64,000 bases of DNA from Lepidodermella squamata (Eukaryota > Gastrotricha): positions 2,232,001 to 2,296,000 of the forward strand of contig JBLDXI010000025.1 in the NCBI GenBank assembly GCA_047495785.1, written 5' to 3'. Positions within the stretch are counted from its first letter, which is position 1, and each line of letters starts with the position of its first letter. The notes beneath the pieces are model-generated. The model did not search any database, was not told the origin of the DNA, and was given only the letters and a program-made list of their open reading frames with translations. Positions 47,035 to 56,351 of the stretch are shown one piece after another. The translations under genes and the position numbers were made by a program.

Positions 47035-47841
47035 TCAGTATTCGCCGCGACGGTCATGGTGGTTCCAATGTACTTCCTCGCGGTGAGGACCACGACGGCT
47101 GTCGCGATGGTCATTGCGAGCCTTCCCGTGCGATTCACCATGTTTCCGACCCCTGCGGTGGTCTTTGCTTATCTTTCCGCCATGTGTTTCTTCGCTCGAA
47201 TCTTCATCGCGGTTGTGGCCCCTCTTGCCCCCGAAACCACCGCGATGGCCTCTGAATCGGCTGAAACCGCTGAATGGACCATGGTGGCCTGCAAATCGGC
47301 CCATTTCTCCGAATCGGCTCAATTTTTCGAATTCACCACGACGACCGCCAAGGTGACCTGAGAACTTTTCGAAGCCACGTTGCTCTTCATCGCTGCCGCT
47401 TGAATCTTTATCGTGTTCGTGATGTCTCTTGCCACCGAATCTACCGTGACGTCTGGAACCTTCCAAACCGTGGTTTTTACCGCCGAATCTTCCGTGGGGT
47501 CGCATAGCTCCAAACTCTCCGTTATTTCCGCGGATTCGGCTCATTTCTCCGAAGCCACCATGACGGCCACCAAGGTGTCCACGGAACTTGCTGATACCAC
47601 GAGAACGACCATGTTCCTCTTCGTCACTGTCGCTGCTGTCACTGCTACCGCTGTCATCGTCATCAAATTTGCCGCCATGTCGGCCGCCGAATCCCTTTCG
47701 GCCAAATTTGCCCATCAGACCACCGCGTCCAACCTCCTCCTTTCCTTTGCGGTCGTCGCCTCCGAAGGGCGGACGATGGGGCTCGGCCATGGTGACTGCG
47801 ACGAGAGCAGCTAGAAGAGCTACTAATACAAAGTTACGCAT
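47035..47841 (-). CDS. Secreted glycine-rich acidic repeat protein G1
   Basis: Single exon of 268 residues. A clear signal peptide (MRNFVLVALLAALVAVTMA) is followed by EPHRPPFGG, a basic Gly-rich part (GKFGRKGFGGRHGGKF), an acidic Ser/Asp run (DDDDSGSSDSSDSDEEE), then repeats of the type GGRHGGFGEMSR / GRFGGKNHG with a second acidic insert (HDKDSSGSDEEQ). The C-terminus is His/Arg-rich. I recognise no domain. Alternating basic Gly-rich and phosphorylatable acidic blocks would suit an extracellular matrix, adhesive or mineral-binding protein, but that is inference. The paralogues G2 and G3 have an intron after the first acidic run that is absent here. The TATA box CTATAAAA (47919-47926) is about 80 bp upstream. 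Confidence 0.75.
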   Translation of the reverse strand: MRNFVLVALLAALVAVTMAEPHRPPFGGDDRKGKEEVGRGGLMGKFGRKGFGGRHGGKFDDDDSGSSDSSDSDEEEHGRSRGISKFRGHLGGRHGGFGEMSRIRGNNGEFGAMRPHGRFGGKNHGLEGSRRHGRFGGKRHHEHDKDSSGSDEEQRGFEKFSGHLGGRRGEFEKLSRFGEMGRFAGHHGPFSGFSRFRGHRGGFGGKRGHNRDEDSSEETHGGKISKDHRRGRKHGESHGKARNDHRDSRRGPHREEVHWNHHDRRGEY

Positions 47842-48852
47842 GTTGAAATATTCAACCTGTTCTGTTACTAAAGGTTTGCTCGCTTTGAAATGATTGAAAC
47901 CTGCTGCATGAGAGGGGCTTTTATAGCCAAAATACCACAGGTCAAAATTGCTGGTGGCAAAACTCGCTTGTATTCATAACTGGGGCATATTTTTTAACGA
48001 AGGAGTAGCTGGGACCACAGTGGATAGAACCCATCAAGGCAAACTCGTTGCTATCATTGTGCCATTATCCTTCATTCAATTGATTTATTTCATGAAGTTT
48101 TCGTTGATTTGAGGAGCGTGAACGTTTTCGGTGGCTACGGCGTCGTGTCATCTCATCACCACCAATTTGACATCAATAATTTTTTCCTTGATTACCGGTT
48201 TTTCCATTACGTTGATGAGTTTCCACGTGATGTTTTTTTGCGTCTTTCATGAAAAAAGTTAGTAAGGGAAAGCGTCTTTCTGGCCTGAGGGCAACCACGA
48301 GAGCACGACTACTCTCACTCACATCTCTCAGTTCTAGCCACCGACCACGCAAACACTACGAGGCCACGATTGCAGTGTAGGCATGAAAAAGTGACTCCTT
48401 ATGGCTGATTTGTAGCATCAAGAGGCGAGAATAGAAGTTACACATCGAGAGATTATTACCGGCGAATCAATTATCAGCGTCACTTACCACGGCGGTTCGT
48501 GATCTTCGCCGGAATGACAGAATGATCGGGGAACCTTCAATTTTGATTATCTGATCCTATTACAGCCACTAAGGCGCGGACGTGTTTCTTGAAAGTTTCG
48601 CAAATGAAATTCTGATTAAATATTCAACAGCTAAACCTAATTAACGCCATGACGTGTGAAAGTTCTTAATCTGATGACTGTTTTCCGGAATAGAAGTAGC
48701 ATGCAAGCATATCATTGATCTCGCGAATTGACGGACTTGAAACTATGTACTCCGCATATTTACTTGTTATACGCTCGACACTCGAGGGCGGGGTAGAGCA
48801 ATGTAATCGGATATTTTTTATTTCAGATTTAATATCTTCAGATCGACAAACT
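47842..48852. promoter_or_regulatory. Divergent upstream region of G1 and NR-J
   Basis: Upstream of G1 it contains the TATA box and, 294 bp before the ATG, CTACGGCGTCGTGT (48135-48148), a motif also found at the same distance upstream of G2 and G3. A further AGAGCACGACTACTCTC word lies near 48299-48315. Toward NR-J, TTTATTTCAG about 30 bp before its ATG could be a 5' UTR splice acceptor. Confidence 0.45.
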
Positions 48853-50172
48853 ATGACTAAATGCCCTGTATGTGATTGCTTCGTGGTACCGCGTGAGAAA
48901 TATCAACCGCGAACCTGCGATGCCTGCCAGAAATTTTTCCGACGGAATTGCCAACGCTACAGCAAGCTAAAATGTCGCCATCATGACAGACCATCATACC
49001 AATCGGTTGCTACCATCTACGTCGCCCGAAAAATGTGTGGTAAATGCCGCTTCGACCGCTGTTTGGCAACAGGAATGCAAAGTTTGTTATGGGTTATCTC
49101 AATCAAAGAAGCAATTAATTCAAACTTAAATTAGGCAAGTTTTTATGCGATGATGCGAAAATCGCTCGCAACAGACACGCAAAGGCTTTATATTTATGCG
49201 ACCCTGAACCGACACCAATTCTGAGTAAGACTCCCGAAATGGTTGTTGATGACCCGAATACGAAAATTGCGATGAGGTCACTTCGAGCTTTCACCGTTCT
49301 CCATGGTCTTGAATCCGTAAGTATCTTGTTTCCTATCTTTGAGGTAATTCCACGTATGAGTTCTTCAAAGGCCCCTATGAAGAATTCATCCGCACTCGAT
49401 ACGCTACAACTACGGGAGAGTCTACTCCAACAAACTGCTTACGCTACTGAACTTTTGAACACTTACGGCTTTTGCTTCCTCGGTGAGTTCCTTTATGATC
49501 GAAGTAAACATGGAAGATGTTACGATCTTTTTATTGATCCAGATCTTGCTCCATGCATTACAGAGCAGGACTTTTGCGATCTGCGAGCTTCATCAATAAT
49601 GCACATGGTAGCAGTTTATCACAATTTGCCAAGTTCAGCGAGCCCCTCATTGCTTGGAATCCCCGATCAGGTCGTGCCGTTATTTGACCGCTTGTTTCCG
49701 CAGTTAGTGGCGGTAATGATTTTTTGAGCGCTGGAAGAATTCGTTTAATGATCGTCCACACAGAAAGCGATGCCAAAAATAAACAATTTGAAGATGCAAC
49801 TGGACAAGTTCAACCCAACTTTCTTGGAAGCGTCGCTCATGCTGAGTGTTTTAATTTTTCACGGTAAGACCCTGACGTACTTAAACCGTGCAGGATGATA
49901 ATATAAGGTTTTCTATAGATTTTTCGGGCAAGAATGCCCCTATCATGGAACTTCAACGGCAACTTTTTTCTGCTATGCGTACTGAAATGCTGCATGCTGC
50001 CAGAGGGGATAAATCCTCAGTCGACGCTAGGCTGCTAATGTTTCGCCAGTGTGTCCAAGCTGTTATTGATTTTCAAAAGCGTACGCTGAGTGAACTGAAG
50101 CTAATAGCCCTGGAAGATGCGTCACCTCAATTCAAGATGTTCACCAATATTCTTAATTTAGGTGAATCTTAG
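48853..50172 (+). CDS. Nuclear-receptor-like protein NR-J
   Basis: Exons 48853-49081, 49135-49316, 49371-49482, 49543-49712, 49764-49863, 49919-50172; 348 residues. Starts MTKCPVCDCFVV; finger CPVC-x14-CDAC, QKFFRRNC, CRH, 18 residues, CGKCRFDRC. Exon 2 has RSLRAFTVLHGLES, where the usual F at the exon end is serine. Exon 4 reads LRASSIMHMVAVYHNLPSS and IPDQVVPLF, nearest to NR-F, and exon 6 starts DFSGKNAPIMELQRQL. The frame is open upstream of the start, but the conserved methionine is at 48853. It lies between secreted-protein genes, beyond the main receptor array. Confidence 0.83.
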
Positions 50173-51444
50173 CGGAATGAACTGAATTCCAGTAACCATT
50201 AATATCCAGTTAACATCAAAACTATAATTCAATCGTGCCGCTCTAATTCTCCTTTGATTTAATATCTCTGAATGTGCTGCTACAGGACTATTATGATACT
50301 TATATCATTTATTATCAATGCCACATTTAGCTAGTACAGTGAAAATCTAAAGTTACGCACGGTCAGGAATTTGTTGAGCTGAAACTAAAAATATCTCACA
50401 CGCGCCCGAACTATTCTTAGCTTCAAGCTTACTTTTAGCCAGAGTGAGGCAATGGGTTAAAATCAGCTGAAAATAAAAAGTGTAACTCGGTCTGACTAAG
50501 AAGTTTTAACAGCTTTAAAAATATGAATATTCATAAGGTGCTAATTAATATTTCGAATATACCTCAAAGTTGATAATTAGGTATGTCAAAAGATTCCGGA
50601 AAATTTATTGTTGATTTGTTGTAAGTTGTAACCTCATTTCAACTGCTCAAATTTTTCTGCGTTTTTTGACACTTAACTAACAATGTCCTAGTTTCATGAC
50701 ACCTCACGAATATATTCATATTCTTGAAACTACATATCCTACTTTCACTGTAGCTATTTTTGGAGCTCGTGAAAAAGGCTTGTGAAATCAGACTTCAAAA
50801 GACTCATGTCATGTTCCACCAACTTCGGAATTACATGAACAAAACCTATTTAGAGACATCGTCTTTCTGGCCGGAGGGGAACTACGAAAGCGCGAATTAT
50901 GTTCACTCTCAGGTTTTTCGAACAGCTCACGCGATGAGTAAGAAACGCACAATTTTTCATGGAAATCGAACCACACAAACCCAGACGATCATACCATGAG
51001 GCCTAGTGTAGAGATTGGGCAGGAAAACGTCCCCTTGTCATTCTGATTTGTGGCTTGGAGTGGCAAGAACAGAATATTAGGTATCTAGGGATCATAAGCA
51101 AATCGGACATCTGCGTCAGAAAATCAGGTAGCAGAAGTAAACTTACCCTGGCAATTCTATCTTCGCCGGAATGAAATATGCCAGTCATGATTTTAAAGAC
51201 CAAATCGTTGGCGCGGACGATTAAGCCGGATTTGGGATTTTTCATGTCAGTTTTGAGGTAAAATTTTTAGTTAAGTCAATTATAATAATGAATTTTTTTC
51301 GTATTTTAATTCACTTCTTACCTTATAGTATTACCCTAAAACTGACATGGGCAGGCTCTAATTCCTCTCCGCTAACGATGGCACGCCACTTGGCTATGTT
51401 TTGAACAACTTTGGGCTAAATCAGCGGGTATTTTCAGATTTGTT

Positions 51445-51605
51445 GGCAAGAAAATCCAATTTGATGGCGAAAGTACCCAAATTGATGGTGACATTGGTTT
51501 CGTTGGTAAAAGCCCAAATTTGATGGTGAAAGTCCCATTTTTGATGGTGAAATTTGAATTTTCCGGTTTGATGGTGAAAGTCCCGAAATTGATGGCAGAA
51601 AGCAT
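51445..51605. repeat. Minisatellite with a TTTGATGGTGAAAGTCCC-type unit
   Basis: About five to six diverged tandem units of roughly 25-30 bp, each built around TTGATGGTGAAAGTCCC or TTGATGGCGAAAGTACCC. No coding sense. Confidence 0.7.
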
Positions 51606-51689
51606 TTTCCCCTTTGAAATTTGTTTTGATTAATTTCAACTTTCAATCAAAGCGAAATCCATGGTGTGTGAATGTTCTGCCAGTGGGTT

Positions 51690-51890
51690 TAAATCATTGC
51701 CTGAGACCAGGCTGTGGATGTTTCACAATTTTTTTCAAGCTGCTTTCGATGCGGAATGGACGAAGGGTGACGGAATGGTATCTGGAACGTTGTCCAATGT
51801 CAATTCATCGTCCAACATCATTCATTCTAGCTTCGATTTTCTCTACAAAATTTGCTGCTGCAGGATTATGATACTTATTACTTATTGTAA
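51690..51890 (+). pseudogene. Degenerate nuclear-receptor last exon
   Basis: ATGTTTCACAATTTTTTTCA followed by AGCTGCTTTCGATG resembles the last exon of the MTKCPVC genes (TTTCAAGCTGCTTTTGATGTTCAAA in NR-G, aligned piecewise). The downstream words CTGCTGCAGGATTATGATACTTAT match the sequence 3' of NR-J near 50278-50302. The frame is lost. It is probably the stump of another duplicated receptor. Confidence 0.5.
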
Positions 51891-52193
51891 ATGACACATG
51901 CAGCTAATACATGGGTAAAAAGTAAAAACTAATTATCTGGCTACAATTAGTTCAATTCACTGTGTGCTAAAAAACTCAGTTATCGAGCATGGAATAAACT
52001 TTGGCCACCGCCCCAATGTCTAATATTAAAGACGCACACTTGCATGCCCGGGAGAGATAACAAAAAGAAAGCAGCACTCTTCGGGGTTATCAAATCCAGC
52101 CGGCACCACCGTTAGAGCAAACATCGGAAACAGGTATATAACCCCAATTTAGGTGACCCCACCCTCATTCTACAAAGTTCTTCGTTAGAAAAA

Positions 52194-53234
52194 ATGATTT
52201 CTGCTGTAATTTTGCCCGTACTTCTCTTCGGTCTAACTTCAGGCCAATACACAAGCCATGAAACAGGTTGGACCCATAATGGTGGTGGCGGGGTGCGCTA
52301 CATCGATCAGCAGCACGTCGGCTGCCCAGATGGCCGCGTCCTGCGCCAGTTCCAAATGCAAGGCCATGGCGACTACATGAACTACCGTTACCAGTGCCAG
52401 CAGCCCGTCAACCACGGCAACACCTGGATGAGATACTCCGGCTGGCGGGGCATGTCAAAGGTCTGGGACCTACCGAACGCCCCAGTCGATTGCGGAGCAA
52501 ACGCGATGGTCAAGAATTTCCAGCTTAAAACAAACCCAGGGAACCAAGACGAATTCCAGTATGAATACACCTGCGCCTCGGTTCAGGAGGATTCTTGCGA
52601 CAACCACCACACCCAATGGGTGGGCGAAGGCAGCGGCCGTAACTGGCAACTCACCCCCTTGGATGTCGCCTGCCCCAACGAGAGGCCCCATCTTCAAAAT
52701 TTCGTGCTTGAGGCCATCAGCGGGCAATTACGGTACAAATACCGATGCTGCTCTGCCAAGGTGATCCACGAAACCTGCGACAACCCAACCGATCAATGGG
52801 TCGTCTTCCGGACCATTGACAACTTGGGAAGCAAGATTCCGCTCAAGCTGAAATACACGAAAACCGTCGGCATGTCGACTTCGACTTCAAGCAGCGAAAG
52901 TGGCGGTTCGAAGGAGACCTTCTCCACTGAAGTTTCCGTCTCAGTCAAGCAGACGTTCTCGTCCAAGCTCGGCTACAGCTACGTCACGTATCACGACTGG
53001 CGCTACGAGGAGACGAGCACGTTTTCGGGCAGCATTCAGACTTCGGTCGAATTCGAATGCCCGGCTCGAACTGAGTGCGACATTATGCAGGTCCTAGGCC
53101 AGTGTGGCATCTATTACGTGCGAACCGATGATATCAAAGTCAACACGTACGACAAGGAAGACCCACGGCCTGGCAAGCCGAGGAACGTTGGCTACTACAA
53201 CGCGAAAAATCACACAATCCAATGGCTCCATTAA
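52194..53234 (+). CDS. Secreted dermatopontin-repeat protein with aerolysin-like C-terminus, copy 1
   Basis: Single exon, 346 residues, signal peptide 1-17. Residues about 22-186 hold three dermatopontin-like repeats with the pattern W...C.....L..F.....D...Y.Y.C (Cys44/68, Cys100/127, Cys160/185), as in dermatopontin and amebocyte aggregation factor, which bind sugars or matrix. Residues about 190-315 have a Ser/Thr-rich, alternating polar/hydrophobic stretch (SGGSKETFSTEVSVSVKQTF, then SKLGYSY and a WRYEET strand) resembling aerolysin-type beta pore-forming domains. I infer a secreted defence or feeding lectin that may insert in membranes; function is untested. A basic C-terminal tail after 317 is absent in copy 2. 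Confidence 0.7.
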   Translation: MISAVILPVLLFGLTSGQYTSHETGWTHNGGGGVRYIDQQHVGCPDGRVLRQFQMQGHGDYMNYRYQCQQPVNHGNTWMRYSGWRGMSKVWDLPNAPVDCGANAMVKNFQLKTNPGNQDEFQYEYTCASVQEDSCDNHHTQWVGEGSGRNWQLTPLDVACPNERPHLQNFVLEAISGQLRYKYRCCSAKVIHETCDNPTDQWVVFRTIDNLGSKIPLKLKYTKTVGMSTSTSSSESGGSKETFSTEVSVSVKQTFSSKLGYSYVTYHDWRYEETSTFSGSIQTSVEFECPARTECDIMQVLGQCGIYYVRTDDIKVNTYDKEDPRPGKPRNVGYYNAKNHTIQWLH

Positions 53235-54012
53235 ATGAGATGTGAACCAATCTAACCTGAATATTCTATCCATGCTTTTTTCTCGTCATTATCGAACATT
53301 CAGAAGTAATAAAAATGTCTAAACGAAATCAGAGCCTAACTTCTAGCAACGATACCACTAATCACCTTAACTGATTTTCAGGAATGAATTTCAAAATTCG
53401 CTAACAAAACTGCTTCTTGATTGAAACGACCAATTACCAAGTATTAGGGGCACAAGTGAATAAATCCAGAAATTTTAAGCTCGTTGGAGCTGTTTAGTCT
53501 CAAGAAACCAGGCTTAGTGCTAGTGACTAAAAATGAACTCTGAAACGGCCCAGGCGAACTATTCATGAGGTAAAATGAGTAAATTAACATATGTTTCATC
53601 CATTCCTGTCTCATCCGGACCGGTCCAAAAGGCTCGCAAGTCACCTGAATGGCCGATTTGCATGCTTTTTGATGTTTCACTACGGCGACCTTACAATAGG
53701 CTTCGAAAGACTCAATTCATGATCCACCAACCAAAGAGTTTTAATGTTTTTGTTTTCATTATTTTTCACTATCAAGGAATATGGAACACTCCATTTCCAG
53801 AATTCTCTTTCTGTCTTTTTCTCTAGTTCGTATTTTTGGATTCCAAACAAGGCCCAGGGTCAGTGGCTATAATTAGCGTGTTCTCACGGCGCAAGGTACG
53901 CCGATAAGACTTATCATTTTAGCGAACCAGAAAATTCACGCCACCAAAGTAAACAATTCTAGAAGTTTAGCGACATACGATGCATACGTAACCATTCCAC
54001 ACCGAAAGAAAA
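53235..54012. promoter_or_regulatory. Spacer and promoter of dermatopontin copy 2
   Basis: No gene. About 100 bp before the next ATG is the near-perfect GATA palindrome GATAAGACTTATC (53903-53915). The part around 53690-53730 weakly resembles 50780-50830 upstream of copy 1, consistent with duplication of the gene with its flank. Confidence 0.45.
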
Positions 54013-54978
54013 ATGCTTTTCAGGATTAGCTTCCTTTTGAGTGTCCTAATCGGCCTGACCTGGGGCCAATATACAAGCCATGAAACTGCGTGGACGCATG
54101 ATGGCGGTGGGGGTGTTCGATACATCGATCGACAGTATGTCGGCTGCAACGACGGCTGGGTCCTCCGTCAATTCCAGATGCAGAACAAAGGCGATTACAT
54201 GAACTACCGCTACCAATGCCAGCAGCCGTTGAACTACGCCAACTCATGGTGGCGTTACTCAGGCTGGAGGAGGATGTCAAAAGTCTGGGACCTGCCCAAC
54301 GCTCCTGTCGATTGCGGCTACAACGCCATGGTCCGGAATTTCCAGTTCAAAACTAACCCGAACAACCAGGACGAGTTTCAATACGAATACGTTTGCACAT
54401 CCATCCAACAAGACCAGTGCGACAACCACTACACGCAATGGGCGAGTGAAGGAAGCGGCCGTAACTGGCAGCTCACCCCATTCAACGTTGCTTGCCCGAA
54501 CGAGAGGCCGCACCTTCAACACTTCGTGGTCGAGGCTGTAAATGGCCAACTTAGGTACAGATACGGTTGCTGCTCATCCAAGGTGATTCATGAGACGTGC
54601 GACAACCCGACCGATCGGTGGGTCGTTTTCAAAACTGTGAGAAACATGTACAGTGGGGCTGCCTTGACTGAAACCTACAAAAAGCAAACGGGCATGTCTC
54701 GGTCAAGCGAGATTTCTAACAGTGGCGGCAGCTCTGAGCAGTTCTCCAGCGAAGTTTCGGTCAATGTTAAGAACGTGTTCGCGACTAAGCTGGGTTACAG
54801 CTACGAGACGTACCATGACTGGCGCTTTGAAGAAACTTCGTCGTTTCAGGGCTCAGTTCAAGTGGAAATGGAATTCACTTGCCCGCCTTACACGGACTGT
54901 GAACTATACCAGGTCATGGGACAATGCGGTTCTTTCTTCGTCCGCACCGATGACATAAAAGTCGTAACATCTGATTAA
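54013..54978 (+). CDS. Secreted dermatopontin-repeat protein with aerolysin-like C-terminus, copy 2
   Basis: Single exon, 321 residues, signal peptide about 1-18 (MLFRISFLLSVLIGLTWG). It is a tandem paralogue of the gene at 52194, with the same three dermatopontin-like repeats (VRYIDRQYVGC, VDCGYNAMVRNFQ, WQLTPFNVACPNERPH) and the same Ser-rich beta region (SGGSSEQFSSEVSVNVKNVF, SKLGYSY-like TKLGYSY). It stops after DDIKVVTSD, 25 residues shorter than copy 1. All cysteines of the repeats are kept. The coding GC content is higher than the flanks in both copies, consistent with strong expression. Confidence 0.7.
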   Translation: MLFRISFLLSVLIGLTWGQYTSHETAWTHDGGGGVRYIDRQYVGCNDGWVLRQFQMQNKGDYMNYRYQCQQPLNYANSWWRYSGWRRMSKVWDLPNAPVDCGYNAMVRNFQFKTNPNNQDEFQYEYVCTSIQQDQCDNHYTQWASEGSGRNWQLTPFNVACPNERPHLQHFVVEAVNGQLRYRYGCCSSKVIHETCDNPTDRWVVFKTVRNMYSGAALTETYKKQTGMSRSSEISNSGGSSEQFSSEVSVNVKNVFATKLGYSYETYHDWRFEETSSFQGSVQVEMEFTCPPYTDCELYQVMGQCGSFFVRTDDIKVVTSD

Positions 54979-55376
54979 CCTATTCCAAAAAACCCAAAGA
55001 CATGAAAACCTATAGTTATAAATGAAAATTTGAAATCCTGATCCAGCAGAATAAAAATTTCGCTACTTATGATGTTTATCGAATGAACGAAGTGGGAAAA
55101 CCGTTCAAAAATTATGTTGACTGTGTTTTTCCAACACAGCTATTAGAGTGAAAACTTAATTAGAAATTTATTTTATCATTTTAGCGGGATCTTTGTCTTA
55201 TAACTTTCTGTGCAACAGAATTCTTAAATAAGGGCTACAGAGGTGAAAGAAGGTCGACTATTCGGCATACACAATCTTAAATTTGTAAAACAATAGGTTT
55301 TTTCCAGAAAAACCTCGTCTATATCACGTGTCTAAGATATATCAAATGTAAAAAGCTGGGGAATGCAGGAACGAAT
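54979..55376. other. Converging 3' UTRs of dermatopontin copy 2 and small secreted protein S1
   Basis: AATAAA-like signals serve both strands: on plus CAGAATAAAAATT near 55048-55058, on minus AATAAA at 55167-55172. A diverged copy of the shared 3' UTR hairpin, AACTTTCTGTGCAACAGAAT (55203-55222), lies on the S1 side. Confidence 0.55.
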
Positions 55377-56036
55377 TCAGATCCAACCATTTCGATCGGT
55401 TCTAGCTTGGGGCTTCCCGTAGTATCCACCGCGACGATCTTCGGACTTGCGATTGCCTGATAGGCGACCACGGCCCATATCTTCGTTGTCGTCATCGCGA
55501 TCCCAGCCGCCTCGGCCACCAGGCTGACGGTCGCGCTTCGCTTCTTCCATGCGCTTCTGCCATTTTTGATACTGCTTGTACTCGTCGCCGAAGCGCAGTT
55601 TAAGCCATTCGAGGAACGGTTTCATCCAGGAGTCATCATCAACTTTCTTAGTGTCATTCTTCGCCGTAGCATTGATCTTCGCGGTACCATTAACCCCTTT
55701 CGCGGCCGTTTCGTTGCTCAGCCTAGCGGGGTGTCTATCGCCACCACTTTGCTGCCAGTTCTCCCTATCGTCAAGATTGGGCCTGTAAAATTGCTTTTCA
55801 ATGTAGCGAATATGGAAGAGGCGATCCACAAGTACAACTCACCTATTATCATCGTTGTCATTGCCGGGCCTTGATCCGCGAATAGGTCTGTCCTGACCTA
55901 CTCCACGGAATCCACGGTCCCAATCATCGCCCTCAGAAGAGTCATCGTCGTCGTTCCAGTGGCGATTTCTATGAGAGTTGACTTGAGCAAGTTCGACGAG
56001 AACAACGAGACTAACTGTAACCAGCCAGGCTTTCAT
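55377..56036 (-). CDS. Small secreted glycosylated protein S1
   Basis: Exons 55843-56036 and 55377-55782, 60-bp intron; 199 residues. Signal peptide MKAWLVTVSLVVLVELAQVNS, then an acidic/basic stretch (NDDDDSSEGDDWD), RPNLDD at the junction, four likely N-glycosylation sequons (NET, NGT, NAT, NDT), a conserved amphipathic segment DSWMKPFLEWLKLRFGDEYK followed by QYQKWQKRMEE, and a basic Gly/Arg-rich tail. No known domain. Paralogue of S2 (58930-59684). It is paired with the glycine-rich gene G2, and both are read on the same strand. Confidence 0.7.
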
Positions 56037-56235
56037 TATGGTAAAATAAAACGTCTAAAATACAAAGATCATTAAAGTTGGAGCAACCGCCAAAAGAATG
56101 ATGGCATTTTTGCAAGTGCTTATTTCTTTATTTGGTGCACGATACTGGTTTTAACAAAGGCGATCAATCAAAGAATATTGAGAGATGAAGTAATATTTTC
56201 CTGAAATTTTGAAAACAATTATAGATGCATCGTAA

Positions 56236-56278
56236 ACTCCTTCCGTGCTACAGAAGGAGTACATTTCGGCTTGCGAAA
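56236..56278 (-). promoter_or_regulatory. 3' UTR hairpins of glycine-rich gene G2
   Basis: In the G2 3' UTR, an 8-bp perfect stem ACTCCTTC/GAAGGAGT encloses the loop CGTGCTACA (56236-56260). Next to it is a second small hairpin, TTTCG-GCTTG-CGAAA (56264-56278). Downstream on the minus strand is AATAAA (56127-56132). The same order, stop - TTTCG hairpin - CGTGNNNCA hairpin - AATAAA, occurs in G1. Confidence 0.65.
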
Positions 56279-56351
56279 ATAAAATAATTAAAACAGTTTG
56301 GTCAGCAGCATTGCTTACTGGTGCATGTTTTTGCAGGCTTCATTTAATTCC

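Larger units (their letters stand above)
50173..52193. other. Intergenic, NR-J to the first dermatopontin gene
   Basis: No intact gene. It contains a decayed receptor exon (51690-51890), a minisatellite (51445-51605) and the promoter of the next gene: GATA-type sites GAGATAAC (about 52053) and GGTTATCA (about 52085), and a TATATAA box (52135-52141) about 55 bp before the ATG. A short open stretch at 50760-50999 has no recognisable features. Confidence 0.5.

Noticed and set aside
47113-47893. Plus-strand frames over the glycine-rich gene G1
   Set aside because: Same explanation: low-complexity repeats keep antisense frames open.
50760-50999. 79-residue plus-strand frame as a gene
   Set aside because: No signal peptide, domain or paralogue; partial similarity to non-coding sequence near 53.7 kb suggests a repeat.
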